From Taudactylus pleione (lineage: Eukaryota > Chordata > Amphibia > Anura > Myobatrachidae): a DNA stretch of 64,000 nt. The notes under the pieces are model-generated. The model had not been told where the DNA came from. It saw nothing but the letters and a program-made list of their open reading frames with translations, and did not search any database. The stretch covers positions 18,864,501 to 18,928,500 of the forward strand of contig JAUIMM010000115.1 in the NCBI GenBank assembly GCA_031769625.1. The letters are read 5' to 3'. Below are positions 36,962-46,711 of the stretch, one piece after another (positions within the stretch are counted from its first letter, which is position 1; the number at the start of each line of letters is the position of its first letter). Made by a program: the position numbers and the translations under genes.

Positions 36962-37137
36962 ATTCATGGGGGTGCTTTCTCTTTGCTTCTCGCTTGTACT
37001 CCTCTTCTGGGGCATCTCTTGTCACTGTCCAACAGTAGTGATTCACCAACCCTGATATCTTTGTTCCATTGCTGAAATGTCTTGGTGGAATCGCTCACTA
37101 TGCTTGTCACTCAGTGCACCACAGTTATCTTATGTGG
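36962..37137 (-). pseudogene. Fragment of an uncharacterised mobile-element-linked protein (SERFHQD..MEQRYQG)
   Basis: Minus strand reads NCGALSDKHSERFHQDISAM then EQRYQGW. After a frameshift it continues HYCWTVTRDAPEEEYKREAK and RKHPMN. This resembles the C-terminal segment of an uncharacterised multi-copy protein family in animals with the pattern SDEHGERFHQD, MEKRYQG, DYCW-x-x-x-RD-x-P, YKR (from memory). I do not know the function. It is broken by a frameshift and has no upstream part next to it. Confidence 0.55.
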
Positions 37138-38427
37138 GTAATCTCGTGAACCGCATATATTTGAATAGGGGAGGGGACAAATAACTGATTCATTTAATTG
37201 GGTCATTAGGCCCCGTCCCTTCTGTGATTCTGCCCACTTCACTGGGAATACCCCTACATCGTCATAAATGGGCTATATCTCGGAACTCAGAGCTAACAGA
37301 GTTTTAAATGTCATATTCATTCTTTGCATGCTGAAATCAATTAGAAGTAACTATTTTCACATCGGAAACATTTTCATTGTTGTGCAGTGTTAGTGTAGCA
37401 TACAACTCTTTTAACTGGCTTAAATAATATATTCAAATTACATTAGTGAACCAGCATTGCCTATGGCCACAGTGAAATGAAAAACAAATAATAAACAATA
37501 TTTAGTAAAAAAGGAAAATAAATCTAGATTAAAAGTGTATGGTAAATGCTGCCCACTAAGCCAGAGAGAATTGTGCAAAATGGAAAAATGAGTGGGCGTT
37601 TAAACCAAGACAATGTGTGAATCTAAAGCTGCTCACCAGAAAGGGGTGGCTGAGCCCTAAACAACCTACGGAGAAAAAGAAACGAACTGGGAGCGCTAGA
37701 ATATCACCAAAATATTTATTATAAACAAACTAATAATGAATAACAATATGTATAAAAAACGTACTGTGGCCACAGAAGAAAAATAAATGAATAAACCATA
37801 CATGAAAAATGAATGAATAATAAATAGTGGTTGTGTGAAGATACTAATTAATCTTAATCCAGATGATAAATGAGGCTGCAAATAGATATCTTGATCACTC
37901 AGTCCATAGATATCATAATGCAGGTAACAATGTCTAAAGTTGACACAGAAAAATATATAAAAAAAACTGCACCTTTTTTAGCAAAAATTTAATCAAGGCA
38001 AAGTTCCTGTAACTGTGTGTCCAAATCCACCAGTCCGCATTAAAACACAAATAGCATGTGAAGGAGAAGGTAAATACCGTACTGCTGATGAACCAGCATG
38101 AATCTCTGGAGAGGCCTCTCCTATGTCCTTTGGCAGAGGGATCCTTAATATCTGCCATCAATCCTCACATGGGAACAAAGGGTAGTGGTGCAACGTGGGT
38201 GAACCATCAGCTGTGGACACGCTGACCATCTGCAGGGAAAATAGCTGTCCCTTCCTGCAATGTTACCGGAGCCAGCATCAGCTGATTGCACGATGAGCAT
38301 CTGAATGAAGAACGTGGCAGTCCCGCTGTGCAATTGCCAGAGCCAGCTGGGGAATCGAGTGGATAAATCAGTGGAGAATGTAGTAAGTCCTGAGTGCAAC
38401 GATGTGTGGGGGTAGTGAATTCTAACG

Positions 38428-38462
38428 CGTTTCTCAGCCCAAAAAACAGGCTGTTTCCTCAG
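38428..38462 (-). ncRNA. Hammerhead-like motif, variant stem
   Basis: On the minus strand: CTGAGGA, AA, CAGCC, a TGTTTTTTG loop, GGCTG, A, GAAACG. CTGAGGA fits the CUGANGA consensus and a 5-bp stem is present. The total length is 35 nt rather than 28. Confidence 0.3.
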
Positions 38463-38501
38463 AGGTATACCCCCTCTCTCTCAACCAGGACATTAAATAG
38501 G

Positions 38502-38799
38502 GCACGATTCTATTCAACGCGATGTAAATAGCTCCGGGAGTGAGCTGCCGGAGCTATTCAATACACCGTCCGACTAATGATTTCTTCTCTCATCCCTCCG
38601 GCGCGAGGCTGTTTTCTGCCCTTCGCGCCTGGAAAAACAGCCTTGCGCAGGGAAGTTAGGTCGGGGAATGCCCATTATCGCGCCTAAAAACCTTGTTTAA
38701 GGCGCGAGAACGAGCCTTCCCCGACCTAACATCGCGATGAATTGAATAGCTCCGGGAGCTATCTCAACGCTATTTACATCGCGTTGAATAGAATCGTGC
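38502..38799. mobile_element. Serial-hairpin element B, nested in foldback
   Basis: Termini GCACGATTCTATTCAACGCG (then ATGTAAATAGC) and GCTATTTACATCGCGTTGAA then TAGAATCGTGC: a perfect inverted repeat of about 31 bp. Interior stems: AATAGCTCCGGGAG..CCGGAGCTATT, AGGCTGTTTTC..GGAAAAACAGCC with GGCGCGAG..TTCGCGCC, GTTAGGTCGGGGAA..TTCCCCGACCTAAC around TCGCGCC..GGCGCGA, and ATAGCTCCGG.GAGCTAT. GC-rich against AT-rich surroundings. Confidence 0.75.
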
Positions 38800-40927
38800 A
38801 CAATGTTACAGGAACTTTGCCTTGTTTACATTTTTGTTACAAAAGGTGCAGTTTTTTTATATATATTTTTCTGTGTCAACTTTAGACATTGTTACCTGCA
38901 TTATATCTATGGACTGAGTGATCAAGATATCCATTTGCAGCCTCATTTATCATCTGGATTAAGATTAATTAGTATCTTCACACAACCACTATTTATTACT
39001 CATTCATTTTTCATGTATGGTATATTCATTTATTTATTCTTCTGTGGCCACAGTACATTTTTTTATACATATTGTAATTCATTATTAGTTTGTTTAGCTA
39101 TATAAAAATGTTGGTGATATTCTAGCGCTCCCAGTTCGTTTCTTTTTCTGGCATGTTATTTTGGTTAGTCATTGGTGCTCCCCAAAGTCATGTATTAGTA
39201 TTACCACAGCGAAAGAAGAAATGAACTCTGTGTGGGGGCACACTTAAAAATTTTATATATTTTTTTCATTATAGATATAACTTGTTATTCAAATATAAAA
39301 ACTTGAGCAATATAAACAGTCTTTGAAACATACAATAATTATATCATAGGTTCTTATTTAAACCATATATTGGTTTAGTGTGTTAAATTTCAATAAATCT
39401 CTGATATTTACAGACAAACTGGAGTATGTATTATGATTCTTATGAACAAAATTCCATTCAAAACTACACATGGATACAACACTGTTCTCAATATGTTTTG
39501 ACTCTGTATTTCCACATTCTTTGCTGAACTAAATAAAAAAAAACTGTGTTTGTCTAAGTATCATTAGTATATATCTGGGAATTTCAATAAGCCTCAACAA
39601 ATGAGAATGCACATTTATTATTTGCATATAGCTTTTTTAAGACTGAAACGACTTGTTCAATTTAAGGAGACCATACATCTGAGGGGCATATACCCCATCC
39701 AATGATCGGAAACGCCGATCGGCAGTCATCTATGATCGGCAATCCATCGAGGAATTAAATATTACAGCACTTTGGAGCACTAGCACTTTCAATCTTGCAA
39801 CGGAGGGGAATCTTCCATCTGCGCTATTAATTCACTGGTAATCACCCCAGATTAACCCGTTTTGGACTGGTATATATCATCATGTTGAAATTTTGGGTGT
39901 TATGATCATTGTGGTAGCTGCCTATATAAACAAGGAGACTACCCTAAATTGAACAATACCTATGTTTGGTCCACTGAACAATTACACACATACAAGTTCA
40001 AGGAATTTGTGGCGTGTCATATTATATAAATTTTTTTTACCACTGTTAAAGTCAATTTTATGAGATTAAAATCTATATTTTATAATAACTATGTTTAATA
40101 TTGGTTTATATATAATCTAGCACTGTTAGTACATTTTGTGACAACAGGTATTGCCTATTAAATTCTCCTGGTCATTCATTTAAAGTCTATCTCGACCAGG
40201 AGCTGTTCAAGGGACAGGCTGGCAGACCTATTGCAGAGGGCGCTGCGGCCTGCAGGGTGCGGCCGCAGTCTCCCCGCTGGCGCTGCCCTGTCTGACAGCA
40301 TATTCCCAGTATGCTGGGCGTTATGTCATCAAGAATGGTATTCTAGGAGGAGTGCCTCTGCTTTCATTATGTACTCCTGTGAAGTCTGAAGACACTGACT
40401 TTGTGGCCTGATCTTGGCAGTCTTGTCTGTGACTGTGGGGGAGCCATAATATTTAACTTGTGCCATGCACAAGCAGAACAGCCAGACCGGAGGGAGAAAA
40501 CTGCTGCTCAGAACTGCCCTGCCCCCCCTGTATAAAAAATAAAGTATGTCAATTGAAATACATATCTATAATGTATATAGTACTGATATAGAGTGTATTG
40601 TAGCTTATAGAGGGGTAAGTAATTTAGTGTAAGGTACAGTGGGGTCAGTAATGTAGTGTAGAGAGCTATCAGTGATGTAGTGTAGGGTATAGAGGGGACA
40701 GCAATGTAGTGTAGGGTACAGAGGGATCAGTGAGGTAGTGTAGGGCATAGCGGGGTCAGTGATGTAGCTTATAGAGGGGCAAGTAATATAGTGTATGGTA
40801 CAGAAGGGTCAGTAATGTAGTGTAGGGTACAGAGAGATCAGTAATGTAGTGTAGGGTATAGAGGGATCAGTAATGTAGTGTAGGGTATAGAGGGATCAGT
40901 AATGTAGTGTAGGGTATAGGACATACA

Positions 40928-41280
40928 TGCCTACCCTCCCGGTTTTCGCGGGAGGCTCCCGATTTTTCGGGTAACCCCCCGCACCCCCGGAAGGGTAGGC
41001 ATCTCTCCCGCATTCTGCCCACTTCCTAGTGAAGTGGGCAGAATTAGGAGAATACCCGCGGCAATCGCGGGTCTCCGTCAAGGGGGCGGGGCTTAAGCTG
41101 TGATTCTGCATGAATCACAGCATTTGGCCCCGCCCCCTATGTAAATTGTGCCCAATCGCGGCAATTTTACCATGAGGGGGCGGGGCTTAATGACGCGAAT
41201 CGTTAAGCCCCGCCCCCGTCGGCCCCCTGCTGCATCTCTTACCCGGGCTTCTCCCGGGAAGAGAATGTTAAAGGTAGGCA
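40928..41280. mobile_element. Serial-hairpin element C in minisatellite
   Basis: Short ends TGCCTACC and GGTAGGCA. Several GC-rich stems: CTCCCGG..CGGGAG types at 40935-40970, ATTCTGCCCACTTC..GAAGTGGGCAGAAT (41010-41046), GGGGGCGGGGCTTAAGCTG..CCCCGCCCCC with an inner TGTGATTC..GAATCACA (41083-41140), GGGGGCGGGGCTTAA..TTAAGCCCCGCCCCC (41175-41218), and CCCGGG..CCCGGG (41242-41260). Non-coding. Confidence 0.7.
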
Positions 41281-41295
41281 ACCCTGGTATAGGAG

Positions 41296-41431
41296 CATGG
41301 GTGTCAAACTCGTGGCCATCCAGCTGCTGTGGGACTACATATCTCAGCATGCCCTAAGAGCAAAACTGTGGCAGTGCATGCTGGGATGTGTAGTTCCACT
41401 GCAGCTGGATGGCCTGAATTTGACATCACTG
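41296..41431. mobile_element. Small hAT MITE
   Basis: Ends CATGGGTGTCAAACTCGTGG then CCATCCAGCTGC, mirrored by GCAGCTGGATGGCC and TTTGACATCACTG. Flanked by GTATAGGAG (41287-41295) and GTATAGAG (41432-41439), an 8-bp TSD with one extra G. Inner hairpin with CAGCATGC..GCATGCTG. Confidence 0.8.
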
Positions 41432-41654
41432 GTATAGAGGAATCAGTGATGTAGGGTACAGAGAGCTCAGTAATGTAGTGTAGGATACAGAGGCGTCAGT
41501 AATGTAGTGTAGGATATAGAGGGGTCAGTAATATAGGGTATAGAGGGGTCAGTAATGTAGTGTAAGGTCTAGAGGGGGTCAGTAATGTAGGGTAGGGTAC
41601 ACAGAATTGAGTAGTGTAGGGTATAGAGGGGTCAGTAATGTAGTGTACAGAGGG

Positions 41655-41888
41655 TACCGTTCACGCTAGGCTGTATTAGCACCCCGCTAAAACAACCTGT
41701 CACAGCATCTATTCACAGTAAGGTAAGAGTTTGGGGGCAGCCCAGCATGTCCGTAAATGCTGGGCACGCCCCCAAAAGTGATAAAAAGGGAGTGCATCTT
41801 AAAGACATGCCCCCTTTTCGGCCGCGCTTGAGAGTGCCCTTTCTACGGTCCGGAGCCCTGCCCCACAGCGGACCTAGAATGAACACTA
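41655..41888 (-). mobile_element. Non-autonomous element, TAGTGTTCA family, copy 3
   Basis: Minus-oriented relative to copies at 54791-55182 and 59616-60006: it ends GAACACTA at the right (inverse of TAGTGTTC) and starts TACCGTTCACGCTAGGCTGT (inverse of GCCTAGC.GGAACGCTA). Shared interior includes the GGGGGC..GCCCCC pair around GGGGGCAGCCCAGCATGTCC, and the CCCCTTTTC block. Shorter than the other copies. Confidence 0.75.
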
Positions 41889-42109
41889 TAGAGGGGTCAG
41901 TAAAAATGTAGGGTATAGAGGGGTCAATAAAAATTTCAAGTACTTGGTACACTATTATTGAATTAAGACACAAAATGCACGAAAGTACACAATCTGGGTC
42001 AAAATAAAGCAAAGTTTAGAGTTCCAATATGAGTAACCTGCACCATGTATGGCACCTCATATGATTATGGTAACACTGAGATATGTTCCTTTTTTGTTAG
42101 GTGGGGCGC

Positions 42110-42400
42110 CAAAAGAAAATTTTCGCCCTGGGCTCCACTAGGTCTAGAACCGGCCCTGGTCTCCACATTATATGAGTGTTATGGTAACACCTGATTTCAA
42201 TGTAGTCCCGAGAAAATATGAAGTTTTATTTAAAAAAAAAAAAAAAAAACACAACAACATCTCCCTATCCTTCGATCTATAAGGTCTCTAAAGCCGGGTA
42301 CACACTAAACGATATGTCGTCTGATCCAAATATCGTCCAGGTCAGTCAGTGTGTACTCGCTATGACATTTAAGAGGATTTCTATTTACAATATGAATTGA
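42110..42400. repeat. Fragments of two degraded MITEs
   Basis: 42110-42165 has GGGGCGCC and GGTCTAGAACCGGCCCTGG, a terminus of a common non-autonomous element. 42295-42370 has GCCGGGTACACACTAAACGA and TATCGTC..GTGTGTAC, related in style to the TACACAC-terminus elements at 47-49 kb. A poly-A tract lies at 42232-42249. Confidence 0.4.
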
Positions 42401-42595
42401 AGTTCTGGCAGACATGCTATCATTGGCTGCATCAATCTTAGGGACTAAACACCATATTTGCACTTCCTCATCATTAAACAGATATGTGAATCCTCATATT
42501 TTAGAGTTACACTGATAATTTCCACATGTGCTCCTCCTCATGGATTAAATCCATGTACGGAGAAAACTGCATTCCTCAAATAGAGATGTCTACAC

Positions 42596-43508
42596 CAGGG
42601 CTTGACAAAGATTTTTACAAAATCTTGACAAAATCTAGTCGCCATGGCGACAAGATTTTGCTGCCTGGTTCCCAGATTTTGCAGGGAGGGCAGAAGCAGA
42701 TCCTCGTCAGCATCAGCAGAGTTTCGTGTCTGTAGTATTGCGGCGGTTATGTCATGCACAGGAGTGCATGTGCTGAATGTCGCCTACGGTGACTGCTTGG
42801 CCTGTCCGTCCCATCCTATGCTGACTCCTCCTCTCCGTCCCGGCCTGCGGTGACTCCTGCTGTCTTTCTCAGTCTAGGCTGATCCACCTGTACGTCCTGG
42901 CTGCCTGCTAGCTCCGAAATCCAGCTGCATAGAGCTCTCCGGTAAGAGGGTCTATGTGTGGCCAGGGATTGCTGAGTGGCTTCAAAGAGATAGTGGTGTG
43001 ACCATGAGGGAGTTAGGGGGCTGGATGGTTCCAGAGGGGTGGTTTGCCAGCGGGTACCCCCTTAGTTGTGTGGCCATTAGGGTTGCTTGGCCGGCGGGGT
43101 TAGCTGCTCAGTAATGTGGCTGTGGGGGGGTTTGTTTGCCCGTGGGGTAGCTGCACAGCAATGTGGCTACAGAGGGGTTGTTTGCCTGGGGGTACTCCTT
43201 TAGTAGTGTGGCCGTGGGGGTGGGTTGCCCAGGTGGTAAATTGTAGTAATGTCTGGCACTATTGTTTTATGTGCATATGAGGTCTGTTATTACTGGAAGG
43301 GGGGGGGGGGGTGGAGCAGGCGGAGCTATGCAGTGTAGTGAGGTAGCCTCCATTTTACTACTTCCATTTTGTAGACTAGTATAGTGTGTATAACAGTTGG
43401 ATAACACACAGAGTTGTGCTCCTCACACACTACTGTCATTTCTTTGGGGGGACAGTGGTCTGGCTCCTATACTTTCGTCCTGATTTTAGAAAAAATTGGC
43501 AAGCCCTG
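42596..43508. mobile_element. hAT non-autonomous element (913 bp) with 8-bp TSD
   Basis: Termini CAGGGCTTGACAAA and TTGGCAAGCCCTG. Perfect 8-bp duplication GTCTACAC at 42588-42595 and 43509-43516. Contains a short inverted pair (AAAATCTTGAC..GACAAGATTTTG at 42617-42660) and an internal minisatellite. No transposase found. Confidence 0.9.
42955..43240. repeat. Tandem repeat inside hAT element
   Basis: About four imperfect copies of a unit of roughly 60 bp, with GTGTGGCC, GGGGGTTTGTTTGCC.G and GGGGTA..TGCTCAGTAATGTGGC. Confidence 0.7.
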
Positions 43509-43553
43509 GTCTACACCATCACAAAAGTTGTTGACTCATTGATCCCCATTGAG

Positions 43554-43691
43554 CAGGCCTGTCCAACCTGTGGCTCTCCAGCTGTTGTGAATCTACTAGC
43601 CCCTAGCATGCTTTACCAGCTGATCGATGGTAGGGTATGCTGGGACTTGTAGCTTCACAAAAGCTGGAAAGCCACAGGTTGGCCAGACCTG
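43554..43691. mobile_element. Small hAT MITE, foldback
   Basis: Ends CAGGCCTGTCCAACCTGTGG then CTCTCCAGCTGTTGTGA, mirrored by TTCACAAAAGCTGG, AAAGCCACAGGTTGGCCAGA and CCTG. The inner part CTAGCATGCTTTACC pairs with GGTAGGGTATGCTGG. TSD not clear. Related in structure to 41296-41431. Confidence 0.75.
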
Positions 43692-43849
43692 ATCTAGAGT
43701 AAAGAGCATAGCCATTTCTTTAACCTCCCCAGCTTTATTATTAAAGGAGTCTTCCAAAATCCCTGAGCACATTCTGACCAGGAAAATCTATCTTCCATGT
43801 GCATTACTGTCTAGGATCTTGCTCTTTTACTTATTAATTAGCAATCAAA

Positions 43850-44398
43850 GGCCCTGATTCAGACCCACTCGCGAGCGGCTGTCCGCTCGCAAGTGGGTCG
43901 ATGTTATGCACTGAGCATGCGCACGACGGAGGGAGCTCCGTCGTGCGCATGCGCCAGACGCGACGAGCGAAGGACTTTCCTTCGCTCGTTGTGTCTGATC
44001 AAAGGGGGCGTGCTGTCGATGTTGATTGGCAGCACGCCCCCTTTGGTGGGCGTGCCGGGGGCGTGCATCCCTGACGGGGGCGTTCCTAAGGGAACGCCTC
44101 CCGTCAGAAGCCAGCCCACTGACATTACTAGTGATGTCAGTGGGAGTGATTTTGGCTCTGACAGAGCCAAAATCACTCCGGGCCTTGCGGTTGAAAACCT
44201 CAACCGCAGGCTTTTGCACGCAGTTTCGATGGTCGCGATGGTCCAGACCATCGCGGCCATCAAACTGCACGCTCGTATAGGCTGTGGGTGGTGACCCACA
44301 GCTATACGAGCGTCCAGGAGGACGCTCCATAGTTATGGAGGCCGGCCCTCATTCAGAGCGTGCGCTCTGCTCAGAGCGTACGGCTCTGAATGAGGGCC
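43850..44398. mobile_element. Serial-hairpin element D (549 bp, about 12 stem-loops)
   Basis: Ends GGCCCTGATTCAGACC and GCTCTGAATGAGGGCC (TIR about 14/16). The motif CAAAG flanks both sides if the first base is shared. Nearly the whole interior is a row of hairpins, approximately: 43862-43899, 43916-43952, 43956-43998, 44001-44045, 44073-44105, 44115-44144, 44145-44177, 44187-44207, 44219-44268, 44270-44311, 44312-44342 and 44344-44398. Stems are 8-20 bp and often perfect, e.g. AGTGATTTTGGCTCTG..CAGAGCCAAAATCACT. No coding potential; the ORFs that cross it are by-products of palindromic GC-rich sequence. Confidence 0.85.
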
Positions 44399-44509
44399 AA
44401 AGATTCTTTCATCCAAGCTATAAATGTAACTGTTCTGGAGGATCACTCTTTCCATTTGTCTGTGAACAGCATACTGTACAAAGACACCGTCATACTCAGC
44501 TTACCTTAA

Positions 44510-44772
44510 GGTGGATACACATAAGACGACGACATATTGTTTACATCAGCACGTGTGTACCCACTATGTCGGCTCTTGCATGTTCCCGTGGGGTCGTTCA
44601 TTGCAAATCTGTCAATGTGATGAACGACGCCAGGCAGGCGAATGGAGCCGGTGACCGACATATCAGGCTGTCGGACACCGGATCATGTGATGTGTACTGG
44701 CCACCGGATATGTCAGCCCGTCGGGCATCGCAACGCTGGGTACACACATCAGGAAGTGTGTGCCCAGCTATA
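44510..44772. mobile_element. MITE with GTGTGTGCCCAGC-type end
   Basis: Left AAGGTGGATACACATAAGAC, right GCTGGGTACACACATCAGGA and GTGTGTGCCCAGC. The interior carries TTGCAAATC, GATGAACGAC, CCGACATATCAG and GGATATGTCAGCCCG motifs and partial inverted pairs. Diverged relative of the 47529-48050 element; exact ends uncertain. Confidence 0.5.
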
Positions 44773-45404
44773 GGCAGGTGCAGTTGGCAATTTAGGACTG
44801 GACTCCAATCTGCATGCCGATTCACATGCCAGTATGGTGATCTAGTAAAAGGGAAATCCAATCTGTTCAGGGTCCTCTCTTTGCTGCCTGATAGCATCAC
44901 ACTCCCTTTGAATTTTAACTAGGCCTGAACCAGGTATTAGCTGACTTACATTCCTGGGTTGCCAGCCCTGTCCTTGGCTTGCCTCCACAGAGAGTTCTTA
45001 GGAACAACAAGCAGATAAACCCATAGATTACAGAAAATAAAAGAACACAGCATGTCCTGACTATTTATAGTAAAATGAAACAGGGGAAAAAGATCATCTG
45101 CATTATATATGATCTGGTTTTTATCTAGACCCCTGTACCTGACCTTGAAGTGAATCTAGTAACTGTATTATCTGCAATGGAGGATTGAAAAGGAAACATT
45201 TTTATAAAACATATGCATACTCTACATGCGCAAAAGTGTAACACAGAAAGTATGCACACTCAACGTGGGCAAAAATGTAACCCAAGGCCTGCATACTCAA
45301 TATTGTGGATTGTAGCAAACAATGGAAAGTAGAATAAGTGATCTTGAGGATGGAATTGCCCACATTTGCATAAAAAAAATGTACGATTCAAAATGCGTTC
45401 AAAC

Positions 45405-45757
45405 TAGGGATGTGCAGGCTCGGATAGGTTCGAGTTTGCACGTTGAGTTCGGAAGTTTTCCCTCCAAAAAAACGGAACTCAGAAAGAGGCAAAACGTCAT
45501 CTTGCATGGACGAACATCATCATTCCTGGACAAAAGTCCAGGAATGATGATGTTCGTCCATGCAAGATGACGTTTTGCCTCTTTCTGAGTTCCGTTTTTT
45601 TGGAGGGAAAAATCCGAACTCAACGTGCAAACTCGAACCTATCCGACGTTCGTCCATGCAAGATGACGTTTTGCCTCTTTCTGAGTTCCGTTTTTTTGGA
45701 GGGAAAAATCCGAACTCAACGTGCAAACTCGAACCTATCCGACCCTGCACATCCCTA
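45405..45757. mobile_element. Palindromic hAT MITE with one arm duplicated
   Basis: Termini TAGGGATGTGCAGG and CCTGCACATCCCTA (the right end starts GACCC). Perfect 8-bp TSD GTTCAAAC at 45397-45404 and 45758-45765. Left arm and middle arm are near-perfect inverted copies of about 118 bp around GGACAAAAGTCC (45528-45540). The right arm is then repeated in tandem (about 45649-45740), so the element has three arms rather than two. Confidence 0.9.
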
Positions 45758-46711
45758 GTTCAAACAAAAGCTATATACACATAATTGTACAGATCAATCA
45801 ATATACATATAATTGTCTGTGAATGCTTAGAGCAATATTGTATGCTATTAAATGTACCACAATGCTTTTTTGCCCCTGATCACACTCTAAGCTAGTAGCA
45901 GCAATATTAATGAAGCAGTAAAGTAGCTTTGAACTAGGATGACATGAGCAGTGCGCCCTCCTGATCAGTAGCAATGCTGTTGTTGTTGGTGGCTCTCTCT
46001 TGGAGTAAGCTTGCATTTTCCATGTGGGCCAAATTACTCTACGGCTGTCAGCCCCATACTGATCAAGCTAGGGTTCAGTGACATTATAACGGGGGACTCC
46101 ACAAAGTCAAACTTGGGTTAGAAGTGCTAGCATATTTTTTCTTTTAACTATTATTTATAAACTTTTTTTTTCACACTAGCATGGTGTGTGCTAATGGATC
46201 TTGCACACCAACCCTTCAGCAGCCACAACAAATATATAAATAATTCCGGCACGGATCAGAACAATGATATATCGTACACAACATATAGTGAGTCTGCCCA
46301 ATCTGTCAACAACAGTCCATCGCATCGTCTGTACAGCAGATGGGATGATATAATGAATGACCTGGTGCAGTTACATGCAGCTGCACCCAGATGTAAGCGG
46401 AAGGATATATTGAAGTATACCAAGCACCTGAGAAACAAAAAGGGATGAATGCACACCTGCACCAGTCAAAAAGGTATTGCCAACCTTACAAACAAAACAG
46501 TAATAATAAGCACAATACAGCACTGATGTACTGTGCAAGACAAATTCCTAACCATGAATTATTGATTAATATTCATTTATTGATCATAATACATTGCCAC
46601 AGGAATACAATTTGTCCATAAGAGACAAACACAATAAATGTATCTAATAAGTTAATTAATACGGTACCGTATATTGAGCTTTATAGATTTCCTGTTTACC
46701 ATCCAATTAAG

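Larger units (their letters stand above)
37672..39149. mobile_element. Large foldback element (1.48 kb) with nested insertion
   Basis: Arms 37672-38014 and 38804-39149 are inverted copies: AGAAAAAGAAACGAACTGGG then AGCGCTAGAATATCACCAA at the left, mirrored at the right end by GATATTCTAGCGCTCCCAG and TTCGTTTCTTTTTCT. The unpaired middle (38015-38500) is non-coding and contains a hammerhead-like motif on the minus strand. A serial-hairpin element (38502-38799) sits directly against the right arm. Probably a Penelope-type inverted repeat; the class is inference. Confidence 0.75.
40590..41650. repeat. 29-bp minisatellite, interrupted by insertions
   Basis: The unit is close to GTGTAGGGTATAGAGGG followed by ATCAGTAATGTA (29 bp). 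Arrays at about 40590-40920 and 41440-41650, with a short remnant at 41889-41925. They are split by three insertions: 40928-41280, 41296-41431 and 41655-41888. Some units have a variant GTAGCTTATAGAGGGGCAAG. Confidence 0.9.

Noticed and set aside
40590..41650. CRISPR-like regular repeats
   Set aside because: 29-bp repeats are directly tandem with no unique spacers, in a vertebrate genome; a minisatellite.
43845..44922. ORFs of 131-212 codons on both strands
   Set aside because: Same reason: hairpin-rich element and flanking MITE; no recognisable protein.
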